Positions 35,026 to 44,476 are shown, numbered from the stretch's first letter. The stretch is 64,000 nucleotides of DNA from Pseudomonas umsongensis (GCF_002236105.1 NZ_NIWU01000003.1:250501-314500), one strand, 5' to 3'. Program-made: numbers and translations. Notes: generated by a model from the sequence alone, not told the origin.

Positions 35026-35053
35026 GTGCAGAAGAAAGGAGTCTGCCCTGATC

Positions 35054-35464
35054 ATGACCGCACCTTCCATCACCCTTACCCGTCTAGACGTTCAGCGTCT
35101 GGAGCGTCTGATCGACAGCCTGGATGAATCGCTGCCGGGCGTTATCGCGCTGCAAACCGAACTGGATCGCGCCGATACAGTGGTCGGCCACGATGAAGTG
35201 CCCGCCGATGTCGTGACCATGAATTCCCGCGTGCATTGCCGTGAAGAAGGCAGTGGCAAGGACTACCACCTGACGCTTGTGTATCCGAAGGATGCCAACG
35301 CCGATGAGGGCAAGATTTCCATTCTGGCGCCAGTCGGCAGCGCGTTGCTGGGCCTGAAAGTCGGCCAGCACATCGACTGGCCAGCACCGGGCGGCAAGAC
35401 GTTGAAACTGACCCTGCTTGAAGTCGAATCGCAGCCAGCCAATGGCGGCTCCTTCCCCGAGTGA
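35054..35464 (+). CDS. rnk: Rnk, regulator of nucleoside diphosphate kinase
   Basis: This 136-residue GreA-like protein has an N-terminal coiled-coil segment (TRLDVQRLERLIDSLDE) and a C-terminal FKBP-like domain (ISILAPVGSALLGLKVGQHIDWPAPGG). Rnk binds RNA polymerase near the secondary channel and in P. aeruginosa affects nucleoside diphosphate kinase and alginate. The start follows AAAGGAG. It converges with cyaA, with 7 bases between stops. Confidence 0.92.
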   Translation: MTAPSITLTRLDVQRLERLIDSLDESLPGVIALQTELDRADTVVGHDEVPADVVTMNSRVHCREEGSGKDYHLTLVYPKDANADEGKISILAPVGSALLGLKVGQHIDWPAPGGKTLKLTLLEVESQPANGGSFPE

Positions 35465-35471
35465 CGCCCTT

Positions 35472-38318
35472 TCAGACCTGCCCGAGCGCCTCGTTCAATG
35501 CGCGCTCCAGGTCGGCCTTGTAGCGCAGATACAGATTGCTTGACCCCTGACCATCACCGAGCAGGCCTGACAGGTCCAGATCGGTGATGTAGCAGCGGTA
35601 GCGTTCGGTCTCGTGGCGCTGCTCGACGATTTCCCGGGCGACCACGCTGAACAGCTGGTCGCCATGTTCCAGCTCGCTAAACTCCCGCTGATTGCAATAC
35701 AACGTGACCTGCAACTTGCCCGGAGCGGCTTTGCCGACGATCGCCTGTACGTCATAGAAGGGTTTGTTGACCGGGGTTTGCGGTGCCGACCGCGCATCCA
35801 CCCGCCGCGCCCGGCCAGTACCCGAAGGCAGCAGTTGGTAATACCGGGTGTCCAGGTTCGCAGGCTGAGCCGTGTCCATTGGCAACGCGGCGTCGCGCCG
35901 GTACTGGATCGATTGCAGGAAACGCTGCAGCGGCGCCAGCAGGCTTTGCTCGTCATGCCACGGCAGGTGTTGCTGCCACAAGGCATTGAATTCATCGAGC
36001 ACGTACAGGTCAGCCTGCGCTTCATTGACCCGGTAGAACACCTGGATGCAGCCGGGCCGACCCATCGGCAGCAGCAAGGACAGGTCGTGGTCGTCCAATG
36101 CCATCGGGTCCAGGTGCAGCGGGCTGTAGCTCGCCCGGTCTTCGCCGAGACAGTCCAGCAGTCCCGGCAGCGTGGCCTGCGTGATGTGATTGACCTGGCC
36201 GGGTATCAGCTCAAGTACGTGGTAATGCTGCTGGACCTGGATCAGATAGCGGTGATTGAGATTGCTCAGCAGCAGGTTCTGCGCGGTTTCGAGAATGTCT
36301 TCGACGCGCTGGGCAATGAATTGCGCACGGTTGTGACAGAAACAACGGACTCTCAACCTGGGTTGGCGTGGCCCACCAGGCAGAGCGTTGAGATAGTCGC
36401 GTAGGCAATCAAGCAGGGCGTGGGGACCGTCGTAGCGGCTGACCAGCACCTCGTTCCAGCTGTTGAGCGTGACCTGGTCCAGGGTCAGCACCAGGTTTTC
36501 CTTTACGCCTGCGTAGCTCAAGGAGTCGGTGCGCTCGGTGGTCATCAGGATGTTCAGTTCGCGGTGGTGCTTGAGTGGATCGATGCCAACGTTTACCAGA
36601 ATAAGCACTTCGCTGGGCGCGCTGGCACGCAGCAGGGCTTTTTCGGCGACGGCCGGCAGTGGCAGGGGAATGCTTTGTTGCAGGCTGCCAAGCAGGTTGA
36701 ACAGCTCGAATTCGCTGAGGTCGCTGCTGCCCGGGTGCAAGGCCAGGCGGGTGCTGCTGTCGATCACGCCGTTGCGGTGGCACCAGGCGAGTAGCTCGAT
36801 TAAATGGCGACTGCGTTTGATCGGGGCGAAATGTTCCCACTCAAGGGCGGTGAGGCTGCCGTTGTACAAGCCCCACTGGCTTTGGTCCGGTTCTTTCCTG
36901 CTCGGCGCGTACACCAGCGTCAGGGTATCTTCGGCCAGGTCCGGGGCGATTCCGGGGTTGATGAACTCGACCTTGTTCGCCTTGCGTTCAAACGCTGCGT
37001 ACAGTCGCCTGCCCAGTACGCTGAGGTCGCGCTTGTTGATCGGGCTGATGGTTTGTTCATGGCGGGCAAACTGGGTCAGGAAGCGATAGCTGAAATTCAG
37101 TTCGTTGACCAGGGCCCGGCGCTCCGAGATGACCTGGCGGACTTTCCACTGGCTGCGGCTATCCAGCAGGGCCAACTGGCGCTGATCCCATTGCCATTCG
37201 TGGGCCAGGCGCTCAAGTAATGAGCGTTGCCAGCCCTGGGTGCGCCCACCGGTGCCGGTGAGTTTGCGGTTGACCTTCAGGTACAGCGCCCGGCGCACCA
37301 ACTCCAGCCGCTCCGGTTCGTTGCGGGCGATGAGGTACTGCGCGATGCGCCGATAGACCACGACGTACGGGTCCAGCTCATCGAGGTCGAGCCGATTGGC
37401 GAACACCTCCTGTTTGAAACGCAGGCTCAGGCATTGGACTCTGGGGTGTTCGCTGGCGTACACCTCGATCAGCAGGAGTTTGAGCACCGACTTGTACGGC
37501 GACTCGATGCCCTTGAACAGCTGCCAGAGCCCGGCACCAATGAACTCGCCGGGCGGAATGCGGGCCAGATGGCCCAGGTCCAGGGTTTCATCGGCGCGAA
37601 TGAAGCGCTTGGACGTCAGGGTATGGGTGTACTGGGCATAGTTGGCTTCCTCATACACCGGCACCAGCCACCAGATCGGCGTGCGCCCCGCCAGCCAGAT
37701 CGCAGTGCGATAGAACTCGTCCAGCAGCAGATAATGCTGGGTGGTACCGCAGTCTTCCGAACTCAACTGGCCGTCGCGCTCGCCTTTTACGAAACGGACC
37801 GGATCGATCAGGAAAAAGTGCGCTTCGGCGCCCTGGGTCGCAGCCCAGGCTTCGAGCAGATGGCATTTGCGGCGCAACTCGGTCAGTTCATTTTCGCTCA
37901 GGTCCGGACTGTGGCAGACCCACACATCCATATCGCTCTGGTCGGCCTGGGCCAGGGTGCCGAGGCTACCCATCAGGAACAGGCCGTGAATCGGCCGTGG
38001 TGGATTGCTGCCGTGGCGCGGCTTATAGGAAAAGGAGCGGGTCAGGCGCTGGGCTTCGGCGAGGACGTTGGCATCCGGCTCGAAATTCGACAGCCCGGCC
38101 GGCGTGCCGCCCGAAACGTAACCCGGCAGCAATGGGTGATTGACATGGAAGAACAGCGGAAGGAGGTTCAATACCCCTTGCTGGCGCGTCGACAACCCTT
38201 CCATGGCACGGGCCATGCGCCCCTCGTTGAGCTTGAGGAAGCGTGCGCGCAGTTGGCTGAGCACCTTGCGGTCAATTCCCTGGTCCAGATCGGGGCGGAT
38301 TTCATGGGTGCGGGTCAT
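35472..38318 (-). CDS. cyaA: Class I adenylate cyclase
   Basis: This 948-residue enzyme makes cyclic AMP. The class I catalytic signature is seen as GSLGTLAQADQSDMDVWV (117-134), with the metal-binding DxD. The N-terminal catalytic half (about 1-530) is followed by a regulatory C-terminal half, as in the enterobacterial enzyme that responds to the PTS. The length is normal for the family. It stands alone on its strand. Confidence 0.95.
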   Translation of the reverse strand: MTRTHEIRPDLDQGIDRKVLSQLRARFLKLNEGRMARAMEGLSTRQQGVLNLLPLFFHVNHPLLPGYVSGGTPAGLSNFEPDANVLAEAQRLTRSFSYKPRHGSNPPRPIHGLFLMGSLGTLAQADQSDMDVWVCHSPDLSENELTELRRKCHLLEAWAATQGAEAHFFLIDPVRFVKGERDGQLSSEDCGTTQHYLLLDEFYRTAIWLAGRTPIWWLVPVYEEANYAQYTHTLTSKRFIRADETLDLGHLARIPPGEFIGAGLWQLFKGIESPYKSVLKLLLIEVYASEHPRVQCLSLRFKQEVFANRLDLDELDPYVVVYRRIAQYLIARNEPERLELVRRALYLKVNRKLTGTGGRTQGWQRSLLERLAHEWQWDQRQLALLDSRSQWKVRQVISERRALVNELNFSYRFLTQFARHEQTISPINKRDLSVLGRRLYAAFERKANKVEFINPGIAPDLAEDTLTLVYAPSRKEPDQSQWGLYNGSLTALEWEHFAPIKRSRHLIELLAWCHRNGVIDSSTRLALHPGSSDLSEFELFNLLGSLQQSIPLPLPAVAEKALLRASAPSEVLILVNVGIDPLKHHRELNILMTTERTDSLSYAGVKENLVLTLDQVTLNSWNEVLVSRYDGPHALLDCLRDYLNALPGGPRQPRLRVRCFCHNRAQFIAQRVEDILETAQNLLLSNLNHRYLIQVQQHYHVLELIPGQVNHITQATLPGLLDCLGEDRASYSPLHLDPMALDDHDLSLLLPMGRPGCIQVFYRVNEAQADLYVLDEFNALWQQHLPWHDEQSLLAPLQRFLQSIQYRRDAALPMDTAQPANLDTRYYQLLPSGTGRARRVDARSAPQTPVNKPFYDVQAIVGKAAPGKLQVTLYCNQREFSELEHGDQLFSVVAREIVEQRHETERYRCYITDLDLSGLLGDGQGSSNLYLRYKADLERALNEALGQV

Positions 38319-38462
38319 GTCAGCTCAAACCGGCTCGCAGGGCTCGGACGTGGAGGCTCTCGGGATGAGGGGCAGTTTAGCGCCTGGGCCCCGGGACTTT
38401 TAAGCTGATTTTTTATTTCTGGCGTCAGATTTGTATCGTGTTACGAAAGCGGGCTACAAAGT

Positions 38463-38505
38463 GCGCCCGCGGAAATCCTTGAGCAGGAGTTTCCGTGGGC
38501 GGTGC
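38463..38505. repeat. Imperfect hairpin between cyaA and the TIGR02647 gene
   Basis: GCGCCCGCGGAAA (38463-38475) pairs imperfectly with TTTCCGTGGGCGGTGC (38490-38505). It lies 9 bases past the TIGR02647 stop on the minus strand. It could be that gene's terminator, but the following T-run is weak. Confidence 0.4.
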
Positions 38506-38513
38506 AGGGGAAT

Positions 38514-38759
38514 TCAGGCTGTTTCTTCGGCTCTCAGAATGGTGAGCACGGTTTGCACGTTTTGCGCGGCATCACGACCCAGGCTGGTCAGGTAACCGCC
38601 ATCAGGCTGGTCGATCAGTTCTTTTTCATGCAGGCGTTTGGCAGCGGCAATGTGTTTCGGGGCAGCGGTTTGATGAATTTTCAAACCTTCCTGGGAACTG
38701 TCCAGGTTGAAGAGTGCGAGGACTTCCAGTTCGGCAACCAACTCAGGGGTAAGCGACAT
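38514..38759 (-). CDS. TIGR02647 family small protein
   Basis: This 81-residue protein is all-helical (MSLTPELVAELEVLALFNLDSSQEGLKIH ... AAKRLHEKELI) with a winged-helix-like pattern ending GGYLTSLGRDAAQNVQTVLTIL. It matches the TIGR02647 family of Pseudomonas-type proteins, sometimes called DNA-binding. Its function is unknown. The gene order near cyaA is conserved in Pseudomonas (recalled). Confidence 0.78.
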   Translation of the reverse strand: MSLTPELVAELEVLALFNLDSSQEGLKIHQTAAPKHIAAAKRLHEKELIDQPDGGYLTSLGRDAAQNVQTVLTILRAEETA

Positions 38760-38844
38760 AAGGACTCCAGACTTTCTAGGAATTTGGCGACAGCGTCCCT
38801 AAGGTGATCCCACTTGTGCGGCATGTCCAGTGTTCGTGACAGGG

Positions 38845-39129
38845 TTATTTCTTTTCCGGCGGCAACTCGGGCAGAGCCCGCAGCGCGGCTTCGTACCATT
38901 CGGTATTGAACGCGCGGTCTTCGTCGAGCATCGTGTCGATTTCTATGGCCAAAACGTGAGCCATCAGATTGAGGATGTCTTCGCGCTCGTAGCCCACCAG
39001 CGTCAGCTTGTTGAAGGTCGCTTTGGCAGCCGGCGGATTGTCGCTTTCGATCTGGTTCTCGATGGCTTCGGTCAGCGTGGTTTCGGCGAATTCTTCTTCG
39101 TCGTTATCGATATCGGTTGGCTCGGTCAT
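38845..39129 (-). CDS. Conserved hypothetical acidic protein
   Basis: This 94-residue product has an acidic N-terminus (MTEPTDIDNDEEEFAETTL) and a helical body (NKLTLVGYEREDILNLMAHVLAIEIDTML, then FNTEWYEAALRALPELPPEKK). It resembles Pseudomonas proteins that occur beside cyaA and argH, but I know no function. It is preceded by AGGAG-type spacing (GAGGAGCCTGCC). No signal or membrane segment is present. Confidence 0.75.
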   Translation of the reverse strand: MTEPTDIDNDEEEFAETTLTEAIENQIESDNPPAAKATFNKLTLVGYEREDILNLMAHVLAIEIDTMLDEDRAFNTEWYEAALRALPELPPEKK

Positions 39130-39254
39130 GGCAGGCTCCTCTGGGAAAGTTCATCAGTTTAACTGCATTCAGCCGCGTGATGCTGCTGGAAAGAAAGCCC
39201 GGAGCATTCTATAAACAGGCACTGCCCACCCCCGCACAGCCTGGAGGCTATGTG

Positions 39255-39914
39255 ATGCTCAAGCTTTATGGTTTTTCCGTCAGCAACTACTACAACATGG
39301 TCAAGCTGGCGCTGCTGGAGAAAGGATTGCCGTTCGAAGAAGTGCCGTTTTACGCGGGCACCAGCCCTGAGGCGTTGGCCATCAGCCCGCGCGGAAAAGT
39401 TCCGGTACTGCAGGCAGAGCAGGGATTCATCAATGAAACCAGTGTGATTCTCGAATACATCGAGCAAAGCCAGGGTGGCAAGTCATTGCTGCCAAGCGAC
39501 CCCTTTGAGCGGGCGCAGGTGCTGGCGCTGGCCAAGGAGATCGAGCTGTATATCGAGCTACCGGCGCGTGCCTCTTATCCCGAAGCGTTTTTTGGCATGA
39601 CGCTACCGGATGCGATCAAGGAAAAAACCAAGGCCGAACTATTGCAGGGTATTGCGGCGCTAGGCCGGCACGGAAAATTCAGCCCCTACGTGGCAGGCGA
39701 AAACCTGAGCGTGGCGGATCTTTATTTCCTGTACAGCGTGCCGCTGGCGTGCGGAGTAGCGAAGAAGCTGTTCGATATTGATCTGTTGGCTGAGCTGCCG
39801 GCAGCCAAGGCGCTACTGGAGCGTCTGGGCGATAACCCGAATGTTCAGCGAATTGCGGCGGACAAGGAGGCGGCGATGCCAGCGTTCATGGCGATGATCG
39901 CGTCCAAGAAGTAG
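39255..39914 (+). CDS. Glutathione S-transferase family protein
   Basis: This 219-residue protein has an N-terminal thioredoxin-like domain (LKLYGFSVSNYYNMVKLALLEKGLPFEE, then ISPRGKVPVLQAEQGFINETSVILEYIE, 50-77) and a helical C-terminal domain (about 85-215). The cis-Pro (KVPVL) and the E-S/T glutathione-binding stretch are present. The ATG at 39255 is chosen because GGAGG lies 7 bases before it. The substrate is unknown. Confidence 0.88.
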   Translation: MLKLYGFSVSNYYNMVKLALLEKGLPFEEVPFYAGTSPEALAISPRGKVPVLQAEQGFINETSVILEYIEQSQGGKSLLPSDPFERAQVLALAKEIELYIELPARASYPEAFFGMTLPDAIKEKTKAELLQGIAALGRHGKFSPYVAGENLSVADLYFLYSVPLACGVAKKLFDIDLLAELPAAKALLERLGDNPNVQRIAADKEAAMPAFMAMIASKK

Positions 39915-39938
39915 ATTGTAGTGTTCTGAACTCAGTCA

Positions 39939-40011
39939 TCGCGAGCAGGCTCGCTCCCACAGAATTTGATGTGTGAACACCATTCAATGTGGGAGCGAGC
40001 CTGCTCGCGAA
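39939..40011. repeat. Paired inverted REP element between gst and argH
   Basis: CGCGAGCAGGCTCGCTCCCACA (39940) and TGTGGGAGCGAGCCTGCTCGCG (ending near 40010) face each other between two convergent genes, with about 29 bases between the arms. Confidence 0.85.
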
Positions 40012-40022
40012 GCTTTTAGCTT

Positions 40023-41417
40023 TTAGCGGCTGGCGAGCAGTGCCTGACCGCGTGCTACGGCGGCCTTGACCTGTGCTGGCGCTGTCCCGCCGATATGGTT
40101 ACGGGCGTTGACCGAACCTTCCAGGGTCAGCACGGCAAACACGTCCTGATCGATCTGGTCGCTGAACTTGCGCAGTTCTTCCAGGCTCATTTCCGCCAGG
40201 TCCTTGCCGTTTTCCACGCCGTATTTCACGGCATGGCCAACGATTTCATGGCAGTCGCGGAAAGGCAGGCCGCGGCGTACCAGGTAGTCGGCCAAGTCGG
40301 TGGCAGTGGAGAAGCCGCGCAGGGCTGCTTCGCGCATCATCGCGTGCTTTGGCTTGATCGCCGGGATCATGTCGGCAAAGGCACGCAACGAGTCGCGCAG
40401 TGTGTCAGCGGCGTCGAACAGCGGTTCCTTGTCTTCCTGGTTATCCTTGTTGTAGGCCAGGGGCTGGCCTTTCATCAAGGTCAGCAGGCCCATCAGCGCG
40501 CCGAATACACGACCGCTCTTGCCACGTACCAGCTCCGGCACGTCAGGGTTTTTCTTTTGCGGCATGATCGAGCTGCCAGTGCAGAAACGGTCCGGCAGAT
40601 CGATGAACTGGAACTGCGCGCTGGTCCATAGCACCAGCTCTTCGGAGAAGCGCGACAAGTGCATCATCGCGATGCTGGCCGCTGAGCAGAACTCGATGGC
40701 GAAGTCGCGATCGGACACGTTGTCCAGCGAGTTGCCGCCCACGGCGTCGAAGCCCAGAAGTTGGGCGGTGTATTCGCGGTCGATCGGGTAGGTGGTGCCG
40801 GCCAGCGCGGCGCTGCCCAGTGGCATGCGGTTGGTGCGCTTGCGGCAGTCGACCAGGCGCTCGTAGTCGCGGCTGAGCATTTCGAACCAGGCCAGCATGT
40901 GGTGCCCGAAGGTCACCGGCTGAGCCGTCTGCAGGTGAGTGAAGCCAGGCATGATGCTACCCGCTTCGCGCTCGGCCTGCTCCAGCAGGCCTTTTTGCAG
41001 GCGGGTGATTTCGCCGAGGATCAGGTCGATTTCGTCACGTAGCCACAGTCGAATGTCGGTGGCGACCTGGTCGTTACGGCTGCGGCCGGTGTGCAGTTTT
41101 TTACCGGTCACGCCAATGCGGTCGGTCAGGCGTGCCTCAATGTTCATGTGCACGTCTTCGAGGTCGACGCGCCAATCGAACTGGCCGGCCTCGATTTCAC
41201 CCTGGATGGTCTTCAGGCCATCGATGATGCTGTCGCGCTCGGCATCGGTCAGCACACCGACCTTGGCCAGCATGGTGGCATGGGCGATCGAGCCCATGAT
41301 GTCGTGGCGATACAGGCGCTGGTCGAAGGTGACGGAGGCGGTGAAGCGGGCGACGAAGGCGTCGACGGGTTCACTGAAGCGGCCGCCCCAGGACTGATTG
41401 GTCTTGTCAGTGCTCAT
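40023..41417 (-). CDS. argH: Argininosuccinate lyase
   Basis: This 464-residue enzyme cleaves argininosuccinate to arginine and fumarate. The fumarase-superfamily signature GSSIMPQKKNPD is near residue 282, and GRSRNDQVATDIRL and THLQTAQPVTFGHH mark the other active-site regions. The frame stays open upstream for 59 codons, but MSTDKTNQSWGGRFSEP is the conserved start, so ATG 41417 is used. Confidence 0.95.
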   Translation of the reverse strand: MSTDKTNQSWGGRFSEPVDAFVARFTASVTFDQRLYRHDIMGSIAHATMLAKVGVLTDAERDSIIDGLKTIQGEIEAGQFDWRVDLEDVHMNIEARLTDRIGVTGKKLHTGRSRNDQVATDIRLWLRDEIDLILGEITRLQKGLLEQAEREAGSIMPGFTHLQTAQPVTFGHHMLAWFEMLSRDYERLVDCRKRTNRMPLGSAALAGTTYPIDREYTAQLLGFDAVGGNSLDNVSDRDFAIEFCSAASIAMMHLSRFSEELVLWTSAQFQFIDLPDRFCTGSSIMPQKKNPDVPELVRGKSGRVFGALMGLLTLMKGQPLAYNKDNQEDKEPLFDAADTLRDSLRAFADMIPAIKPKHAMMREAALRGFSTATDLADYLVRRGLPFRDCHEIVGHAVKYGVENGKDLAEMSLEELRKFSDQIDQDVFAVLTLEGSVNARNHIGGTAPAQVKAAVARGQALLASR

Positions 41418-41869
41418 GAATTCGCTCGTATCGGCTGTAGAAAGATGGCGTTGAAAGCTGCCGCGGATAATAACAGGGTTGCCAATCCTGTCGCTGGCAC
41501 TGGTCGACTGGTTTTCATTGCCCAGGGTGTCAGAGCCTGTGTGCGAACAATTTGCACAACGATATTTTTCAATTGAGCAATAACGTTCCGGCAACCGTCT
41601 ACAGTTGGACAGTAGGATGAGCGCACTTCTCGGTGCGCAAGAGGACTATAAGAAGAGGGGGTGTTCATATTGCGTATCAGCAAACCCTGTGGCGATGTGT
41701 CGCCAAAGCGGGCCTGGGCCGCTAATCGCCCGGCAGATAAAAATTTAGCTGCCCGACCAGCGGCACTTTTTGACGCTCGCGCTAGTCTTAGCGTGGATCG
41801 CGGTGACGGACGTCACTTCACCTGTCTACGCTATCCTTGTGCGAGACTCACGCAGGAATCCAGCGCAAT
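41418..41869. other. Intergenic region between divergent argH and algR
   Basis: This 452-base gap holds no convincing gene. A plus-strand frame of 70 codons (41661-41873) has no family resemblance. In P. aeruginosa the sensor-kinase gene fimS/algZ lies between argH and algR (recalled); nothing of it is seen here. A 14-base palindrome, GTGACG-GA-CGTCAC, lies at 41803-41816, 54 bases before the algR start. Confidence 0.7.
41803..41816. promoter_or_regulatory. Palindrome upstream of algR (possible operator)
   Basis: GTGACGGACGTCAC has perfect 6-base arms with a 2-base centre. It lies 54 bases upstream of the algR ATG, where a promoter-proximal regulator would bind. The regulator is unknown. Confidence 0.35.
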
Positions 41870-42616
41870 ATGAATGTCCTGATCGTTGATGACGACCCCC
41901 TTGCCCGCGAGCGCCTGAGCCGAATGGTTGGCGAGCTCGAGGGATACAGTGTCCTGGAGCCCAGCGCTACGAACGGCGATGAAGCGTTGGCACTGATCGA
42001 CAGCCACAAGCCGGATATCGTGCTTCTTGATATCCGCATGCCAGGCCTCGATGGCCTGCAAGTGGCTGCGCGATTGTGCGAACGTGAAACCCCGCCTGCC
42101 GTGGTGTTTTGCACGGGGCCCGATGAATTTGCCGTGGAAGCCTTACAGGCCAGCGCCGTAGGCTATCTGGTGAAACCTGTGCGAACTGAACAATTACATG
42201 ACTCGTTGAAAAAAGCCGAACGGCCCAATCGTGGCCAGCTCGCCGCCCTGACTCGCCCTGCCGCCGAAAGTGGCAACGGCCCGCGCAGCCATATCAGTGC
42301 TCGTACCCGCAAGGGGATCGAGCTGATCCCGCTGGACCAGGTGGTCTATTTTATTGCCGACCACAAGTACGTGACCTTGCGTCACGAAAGCGGTGAGGTG
42401 CTGTTGGATGAGCCGCTCAAAGCCCTTGAAGATGAGTTCGGTGACCGTTTCGTGCGTATTCACCGCAACGCACTGGTCGCTCGCGAGCGCATCGAACGGT
42501 TGCAACGAACACCGCTGGGGCATTTCCAGCTGTTTCTAAAGGGCCTGAACGGCGATGCATTGATCGTCAGCCGACGCCACGTGGCCGGCGTGCGGAAAAT
42601 GATGCAACAGCTTTGA
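41870..42616 (+). CDS. algR: AlgR, LytTR-type response regulator
   Basis: This 248-residue regulator has a receiver domain (1-120) with acidic pocket DDD (7-9), phospho-acceptor Asp54 in VLLDIRMPG and the KPV lysine. The LytTR DNA-binding domain (about 140-248) shows RTRKGIELIPLDQVVYFIADHKYVTL and RIHRNALVAR. In P. aeruginosa AlgR controls alginate, twitching and rhamnolipids. The kinase partner AlgZ is not adjacent. The haem genes follow 138 bases downstream in the same direction, as in P. aeruginosa. Confidence 0.94.
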   Translation: MNVLIVDDDPLARERLSRMVGELEGYSVLEPSATNGDEALALIDSHKPDIVLLDIRMPGLDGLQVAARLCERETPPAVVFCTGPDEFAVEALQASAVGYLVKPVRTEQLHDSLKKAERPNRGQLAALTRPAAESGNGPRSHISARTRKGIELIPLDQVVYFIADHKYVTLRHESGEVLLDEPLKALEDEFGDRFVRIHRNALVARERIERLQRTPLGHFQLFLKGLNGDALIVSRRHVAGVRKMMQQL

Positions 42617-42754
42617 TTCGCTGGTTGCTGGCGGACTTCACACCCGATTGCCGGATATCCGGGGCCAGGGAGGCCGAGTAGTTTCTGATACAAGTCAAAG
42701 TGGATTTGGCTGAGCTGTTATTATCCGCCGTATCTATTCAGTACGGATTGATCC

Positions 42755-43696
42755 ATGTCCTCTCGCCAGATCCGCATCGCCACCCGCAAAAGCGCTCTTG
42801 CCCTGTGGCAGGCCGAATATGTCAAAGCCCGTCTGGAACAGGCCCATCCGGGTCTGCTCGTGACCTTGGTACCCATGGTCAGTCGCGGCGACAAGCTGCT
42901 TGACTCACCCCTGTCGAAAATCGGCGGCAAGGGCCTGTTCGTCAAGGAACTGGAAACCGCGCTGTTGGAAAACGAAGCCGACATCGCCGTGCATTCCATG
43001 AAAGACGTGCCGATGGACTTCCCCGAAGGTCTCGGCCTGTTCTGTATTTGCGAGCGCGAAGACCCTCGCGATGCATTCGTGTCCAACACTTACGCCAGCC
43101 TCGATGCATTGCCTGCGGGCAGCATCGTTGGCACGTCGAGCCTGCGCCGCCAGGCCCAGTTGCTGAGCCGTCGTCCGGATTTGGAGATCCGCTTCCTGCG
43201 CGGCAACGTCAACACGCGCCTGGCCAAGCTCGACGCTGGCGAATACGACGCCATCATCCTTGCGTCCGCCGGCTTGATCCGGTTGGGCTTTGAAGATCGC
43301 ATCACCTCGGCCATCAGTGTCGACGACAGCCTGCCGGCCGGTGGTCAGGGCGCAGTGGGCATCGAATGTCGCACCGCCGACAGCGAAATCCACGCACTGC
43401 TCGCACCGCTGCATCACCAGGACACCGCGACTCGCGTGAGCGCCGAACGTGCCCTCAATAAACACCTCAATGGCGGCTGCCAGGTGCCGATCGCCTGCTA
43501 CGCCGTGCTTGAGGGTGAACAGGTCTGGTTGCGTGGCCTGGTGGGAGATCCGAGTGGCGGCCTGCTGCTCAGTGCCCAGGCCCGAGCGCCGCGTGGTGAC
43601 GCCGAGGCGTTGGGGGTGCAAGTGGCCGAAGACCTTTTGAGCCAGGGCGCCGCCGAAATTCTGAAAGCGGTCTATGGCGAGGCAGGCCACGAGTGA
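42755..43696 (+). CDS. hemC: Porphobilinogen deaminase (hydroxymethylbilane synthase)
   Basis: This 313-residue enzyme joins four porphobilinogens. The dipyrromethane cofactor cysteine lies in GGCQVPIACYA (about 242). Other marks are the N-terminal IRIATRKSALALWQAE, KDVPMDFP, and GTSSLRRQAQL. It overlaps hemD by 4 bases, starting the hemCDXY operon. Confidence 0.96.
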   Translation: MSSRQIRIATRKSALALWQAEYVKARLEQAHPGLLVTLVPMVSRGDKLLDSPLSKIGGKGLFVKELETALLENEADIAVHSMKDVPMDFPEGLGLFCICEREDPRDAFVSNTYASLDALPAGSIVGTSSLRRQAQLLSRRPDLEIRFLRGNVNTRLAKLDAGEYDAIILASAGLIRLGFEDRITSAISVDDSLPAGGQGAVGIECRTADSEIHALLAPLHHQDTATRVSAERALNKHLNGGCQVPIACYAVLEGEQVWLRGLVGDPSGGLLLSAQARAPRGDAEALGVQVAEDLLSQGAAEILKAVYGEAGHE

Positions 43697-44460
43697 CGGG
43701 CTGGCGCCTGCTGCTGACGCGTCCGGCGGATGAGTCGGCGGCGTTGGCCAGTCTTTTGGCCGACCAGGGGATTTTCAGCAGTAGCTTGCCGCTTTTAGAC
43801 ATAGTGCCGATCCCTGTCTCTGACACAATCTGCGAAGTGATCCGCGAGCTCGATCGCTACAGTGCGGTGATTGTGGTCAGCAAGCCCGCTGCGCGAATCG
43901 GCGTCGAACTGCTCGAGCGATTTTGCTCTCAAGCACCGCGTGTGAAGTGGTTTAGCGTCGGCTGCGCGACGGCACGGATTCTTCAGGATCACGGCATGGA
44001 CGTGAGCTTTCCGGAGGAGGGCGACGACAGCGAAGCCTTGCTCGAGCTTGCGAGTTTGCGCGAGGCTCTCGCCGGGCCTGATCCGCGTGTGCTGATTTTG
44101 CGCGGGGAGGGCGGGCGTGAACTGCTGGCTGAGCGTTTGCGCGAGGCAGGTGCTAGTGTCGAGTATCTGGAGTTGTACCGCCGCGAGCTGCCGCAATACC
44201 CCTCGGCAGCCTTGGAGCAGCGGATCGAAACGGAACGCCTGAATGCACTGGTGGTCAGCAGTGGACAAGGTTTTGAGCACCTGCATCAATTGGCTGGCGA
44301 TGCCTGGCCGCAGTTGTCGCGGTTGCCGTTGTTTGTACCAAGCCCCAGGGTCGCCGAGCTGGCACGTGCCGCCGGAGCCCAAACAGTTGTGGATTGTCGT
44401 GGCGCCAGCGCCACGGCATTGCTGACGGCGTTGCGGGAGTATCCCGAACCCGTTCTCTAA
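43693..44460 (+). CDS. hemD: Uroporphyrinogen-III synthase
   Basis: This 255-residue enzyme closes hydroxymethylbilane to uroporphyrinogen III. The family is weakly conserved; visible marks are LLLTRPADESAALASLL at the start, the two-domain layout, GEGGRELLAERLREAGA and VVSSGQGFEHLH. It overlaps hemC by 4 bases (start codon GTG/ATG overlap region) and is 16 bases before hemX. Confidence 0.92.
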   Translation: MTGWRLLLTRPADESAALASLLADQGIFSSSLPLLDIVPIPVSDTICEVIRELDRYSAVIVVSKPAARIGVELLERFCSQAPRVKWFSVGCATARILQDHGMDVSFPEEGDDSEALLELASLREALAGPDPRVLILRGEGGRELLAERLREAGASVEYLELYRRELPQYPSAALEQRIETERLNALVVSSGQGFEHLHQLAGDAWPQLSRLPLFVPSPRVAELARAAGAQTVVDCRGASATALLTALREYPEPVL

Positions 44461-44476
44461 TGCAAAGGATGGATAC

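Noticed and set aside
41661..41873. A remnant of fimS/algZ before algR
   Set aside because: The 70-codon frame has no histidine-kinase motif and no likeness to the start of FimS that I can recall.
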